Of a DNA stretch of 6,864 nucleotides, positions 5,493 to 6,864 are shown piece by piece. The notes below the pieces were generated by a model, which did not search any database, had not been told where the DNA came from, and saw only the letters and a program-made list of their open reading frames with translations. The stretch comes from an uncultured Collinsella sp. Its GTDB lineage: Bacteria > Actinomycetota > Coriobacteriia > Coriobacteriales > Coriobacteriaceae. The stretch's first letter is position 1. Each line of letters starts with the position of its first letter. The translations under genes and the position numbers were made by a program. The stretch lies in contig CAUGKA010000112.1 in assembly GCA_959599615.1 (NCBI GenBank), forward strand, positions 1 to 6,864, written 5' to 3'.

Positions 5493-5831
5493 ATGAAGAA
5501 AATTACGGCTATCGTGCGCCAGGAGAAGCTTGAGGTTCTCAAAGATGCGCTGTTTGCTGCTGATGTTCGCGGTATGACTATCAACCAGGTGCAGGGCTGC
5601 GGCGCACAACACGGCTGGAAGGAATACGTGCGCGGCAACGAGTTGCTTGTCAACACGATCCCTAAGGTGCAGTTCACCCTTATCTGCGCCGATGAGCACG
5701 TCGACGGCATTGTCGACATCATCTGCAACGCCGCTCGCACCGGTGCCGTCGGCGACGGCAAGATCTGGGTCGAGCCGGTCGAGGAAGTCATCCGCATCCG
5801 TACCGGCGAACACGGCCCGGCCGCGGTGTAG
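5493..5831 (+). CDS. glnK: PII nitrogen-regulatory protein, GlnK/GlnB type, without Tyr51 (112 aa)
   Basis: A trimeric cytoplasmic sensor of ATP/ADP and 2-oxoglutarate that binds and closes AmtB through its T-loop. At 112 aa it has standard length. Conserved features are MKKITAIVR at the start, Gln39, Lys58 (IPKV), the B-loop TGAVGDGKIWV (83-93, with Lys90) and the C-terminal RIRTGE (101-106). Aligned to E. coli GlnK from memory, the T-loop reads WKEYVRGNELLVNTIPKV, so position 51 is Leu where GlnK has the uridylylated Tyr, and position 49 is Asn where cyanobacterial PII has the phosphorylated Ser. Tyr45 is the only tyrosine nearby. AGAGGA (5480-5485) lies seven bases before the ATG. No clear promoter is visible in the 212-bp gap, so it may be read from amtB or from a non-canonical promoter. 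The symbol follows the amtB linkage; glnB would be equally defensible. Confidence 0.93.
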   Translation: MKKITAIVRQEKLEVLKDALFAADVRGMTINQVQGCGAQHGWKEYVRGNELLVNTIPKVQFTLICADEHVDGIVDIICNAARTGAVGDGKIWVEPVEEVIRIRTGEHGPAAV

Positions 5832-5833
5832 GA

Positions 5834-5863
5834 TCGACCGCCTGCCATCCGCAACGTTAAAAT
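5834..5863 (+). promoter_or_regulatory. Candidate promoter of the TetR-family gene
   Basis: A -10-like TAAAAT (5858-5863, five of six) lies 18 bp after a -35-like TCGACC (5834-5839, four of six). Transcription would begin near 5869-5870, which coincides with an in-frame ATG at 5870. The start of this promoter falls only 3 bp after the PII stop codon, so the regulator gene probably has its own transcript. Confidence 0.45.
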
Positions 5864-5898
5864 GCTGCAATGAGGCACAAGACTTGCGTTGCGGATGG
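5845..5898. promoter_or_regulatory. 12-bp perfect inverted repeat bracketing the tetR promoter
   Basis: CCATCCGCAACG (5845-5856) recurs inverted as CGTTGCGGATGG (5887-5898). The arm centres are 42 bp apart, four helical turns. The left arm fills the spacer between the -35 and -10; the right arm lies in the start of the transcript and just ahead of the ATG at 5906. As RNA it would make a 12-bp stem with a 30-nt loop but no U run, so it is a poor terminator for the PII gene. A pair of regulator half-sites on one DNA face is the more attractive reading. Confidence 0.55.
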
Positions 5899-5905
5899 GC
5901 GGATT

Positions 5906-6568
5906 ATGGGTCGCAATAAATATCCCGAGGAGACGGTCGCGAAGATTCTCGACGCGGCACTGGAGCTATTCTGCGCACAGGGTTATGAGGGGACGAGCAT
6001 TCAAGATATCGTTGACCGTCTCGATGGCATGACCAAGGGCGCTGTCTATCATCACTTTAAGAGCAAAGAAGAGATTTTCAACGCCGCGTTTGATCGGGCG
6101 ATGGCTCCGATTGTTGAGCACCGCCGCTCGATGCTTGGCGTCGGTAATATGACCGGAGCCCAAAAGCTCAAGCGACTGTACGCTCCCGAGTCCGTTGTTC
6201 CGCAAATTGAGCTATGGGCACGCATGCATCCTGCGGCAGATCCGGTGAAAAGCTCGCGTCTACTGGCGATGCAGTACCAGGGCTCGTTTGACGAGTCTGC
6301 CGATGGCTATCTCTTGCCGGTGATCGAGGAGGGCATCGCCGACGGCTCTATTGCGTGCGAATGCCCGCGTGAAGCGGCAGAGGCCGTATCGTTGCTGGCG
6401 AATCTCTGGCTGTTGCCACTGTTTCGTCCGCTTGAGCCCAAGGATCGAATGCTCGCTCGCGCTCATTGTTTGTCGCAGATGGCCGCCGCGGTGGGACTCG
6501 ATTTGGGCAAAGAAGTGCTCCAGACAACGGCACAGATTTGGGACGTATGGGACCGCGCTGGGTGGTAA
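5906..6568 (+). CDS. TetR/AcrR-family transcriptional regulator (220 aa)
   Basis: The N-terminal DNA-binding domain is typical: helix 1 ILDAALELFCAQGYEGTS (14-31), then the helix-turn-helix IQDIVDRLDGMTKGAVYHHF (32-51), and KSKEEIFNAAF after it. The rest is a helical ligand-binding and dimer region that I cannot assign to a ligand class. Such proteins are mostly repressors released by a small molecule, often controlling a neighbouring transporter. Two matching palindromes lie just after the gene (6574-6589 and 6635-6655), ahead of a membrane-protein gene, which points to local repression. The start is uncertain. The ATG at 5906 gives the usual short N-terminus but has only a weak purine-rich sequence ahead. 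The ATG at 5870 would add 12 residues and coincides with the predicted transcription start, which would make it leaderless. Confidence 0.9.
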   Translation: MGRNKYPEETVAKILDAALELFCAQGYEGTSIQDIVDRLDGMTKGAVYHHFKSKEEIFNAAFDRAMAPIVEHRRSMLGVGNMTGAQKLKRLYAPESVVPQIELWARMHPAADPVKSSRLLAMQYQGSFDESADGYLLPVIEEGIADGSIACECPREAAEAVSLLANLWLLPLFRPLEPKDRMLARAHCLSQMAAAVGLDLGKEVLQTTAQIWDVWDRAGW

Positions 6569-6573
6569 TATAG

Positions 6574-6589
6574 ATACCAACGGTATGTA
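6574..6589. promoter_or_regulatory. Operator-like palindrome, copy 1
   Basis: ATACCAACGGTATGTA begins six bases after the tetR stop codon. Its core ATACC-AAC-GGTAT (6574-6586) is a perfect inverted repeat centred on 6580. It matches copy 2 at 14 of 16 positions, which makes chance unlikely and suggests a shared binding protein, most simply the adjacent TetR regulator. Confidence 0.65.
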
Positions 6590-6600
6590 ATTGATTTGTG

Positions 6601-6623
6601 AGGGTAGCCATGGCTGCCCTTTT
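6601..6623 (+). terminator. Intrinsic terminator after the TetR-family gene
   Basis: AGGGTAGC (6601-6608) pairs with GCTGCCCT (6613-6620) through an 8-bp stem containing one U-G wobble, with a CAUG loop and four Ts (6620-6623) before CAAG. The U run is short, so efficiency may be moderate. It sits 33 bp after the stop codon and between the two operator-like palindromes. Confidence 0.65.
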
Positions 6624-6634
6624 CAAGTCATTAA

Positions 6635-6655
6635 ATACATACTAGCGGTATGTAT
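6635..6655. promoter_or_regulatory. Operator-like palindrome, copy 2
   Basis: Arms ATACATAC (6635-6642) and GTATGTAT (6648-6655) are perfect inverted repeats around TAGCG. The internal 16-mer at 6639-6654 matches copy 1 at 14 positions. The symmetry centres (6580 and 6645) are 65 bp apart. It ends 12 bp before the next ATG, an excellent position for blocking transcription initiation or elongation into that gene. No clear -10/-35 pair stands out around it. Confidence 0.75.
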
Positions 6656-6667
6656 GGGGGCGGACTT

Positions 6668-6864
6668 ATGGCTGGGCTGAGAGACGTCGGCGTTTCGTTG
6701 AAATCAAAAACAGTGCGGTCAATCAGGCTCGCGGAACTTCTGGCTGCGCAGCTGTGCGCGTATTCGATGCTGTCGGCGCTGTGCTTTGCGTATCCGCTTT
6801 ATATGTGCGATGGCAGCGGATCGTCAACGGTATCTGGCGCCGTCGTGGCGCCGGCGTTCATACC
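6668..6864 (+). CDS. Unidentified membrane protein, N-terminal part (runs off window)
   Basis: An open frame from ATG 6668 continues to the window end: 65 complete codons plus two bases, so it is partial. It has a short basic N-terminus (MAGLRDVGVSLKSKTVRSIR) followed by a hydrophobic stretch around residues 21-45 (LAELLAAQLCAYSMLSALCF and onward), then a Gly/Ser-rich segment and a second hydrophobic start. This suggests an integral membrane protein with its N-terminus in the cytoplasm. GGGGG (6656-6660) lies seven bases before the ATG. An in-frame ATG at 6650 would put the start inside the operator and has no ribosome binding site. Position after a TetR gene and its operators suggests a regulated transporter or permease, but no family can be named from this fragment. 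Confidence 0.65.
   Translation, partial: MAGLRDVGVSLKSKTVRSIRLAELLAAQLCAYSMLSALCFAYPLYMCDGSGSSTVSGAVVAPAFI

Noticed and set aside
5382..5870. A 162-codon minus-strand open frame opposite the PII gene
   Set aside because: It overlaps a clear PII gene antisense and includes intergenic repeat sequence; no recognisable domain.
5844..5898. The inverted repeat after the PII gene as an intrinsic terminator
   Set aside because: The loop is 30 nt and no U run follows the right arm; its placement around promoter elements fits a regulatory site better.

Overview
The window looks like chromosomal DNA of a Gram-positive, fairly GC-rich gut-type actinobacterium. Collinsella or a near relative in the Coriobacteriia is my best guess. 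It rests on the GC-rich codon use, the gene combination and the style of the intergenic palindromes; no marker gene here settles it. There are no rRNA or tRNA genes, CRISPR arrays or transposases.

Layout, left to right. Bases 1-200 hold a repeat-like hairpin and a possible tiny plus-strand transcription unit: a perfect TATAAT, a strong ribosome binding site, an 11-codon ORF and a terminator. Bases 235-2016 (minus strand) encode a DXS-like thiamine-diphosphate enzyme that converges on the same terminator. Its thiamine-diphosphate half looks intact, but the residues that hold the glyceraldehyde 3-phosphate acceptor in true DXS are replaced. A 228-bp divergent intergenic region carries a near-perfect operator-like palindrome. 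Then, on the plus strand, come an HD-domain phosphohydrolase (2245-2781) and a CmpB-type ('putative ABC transporter type IV') membrane protein (2785-3804), 3 bp apart and clearly co-transcribed.

Next is a nitrogen module: ammonium channel amtB (4003-5280) and a PII signalling protein (5493-5831). They are separated by a ~100-bp imperfect palindrome of repetitive-element type and a diverged partial copy of one arm. The PII protein keeps its nucleotide-binding residues but has Leu instead of Tyr at position 51, so classic T-loop uridylylation or adenylylation cannot occur there.

The last part is a TetR-family regulator (about 5906-6568). A 12-bp inverted repeat brackets its promoter. After it come two copies of a shared palindromic operator-like motif on either side of a small terminator, then the first 65 codons of an unidentified membrane protein that runs off the window end. 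The most economical reading is that the TetR protein represses this downstream gene.

The best candidates for something new are the DXS-like enzyme with an altered acceptor site, the tiny ORF/transcript at the left edge, the paired TetR operators with their unknown membrane target, and the palindromic repeat between amtB and the PII gene.
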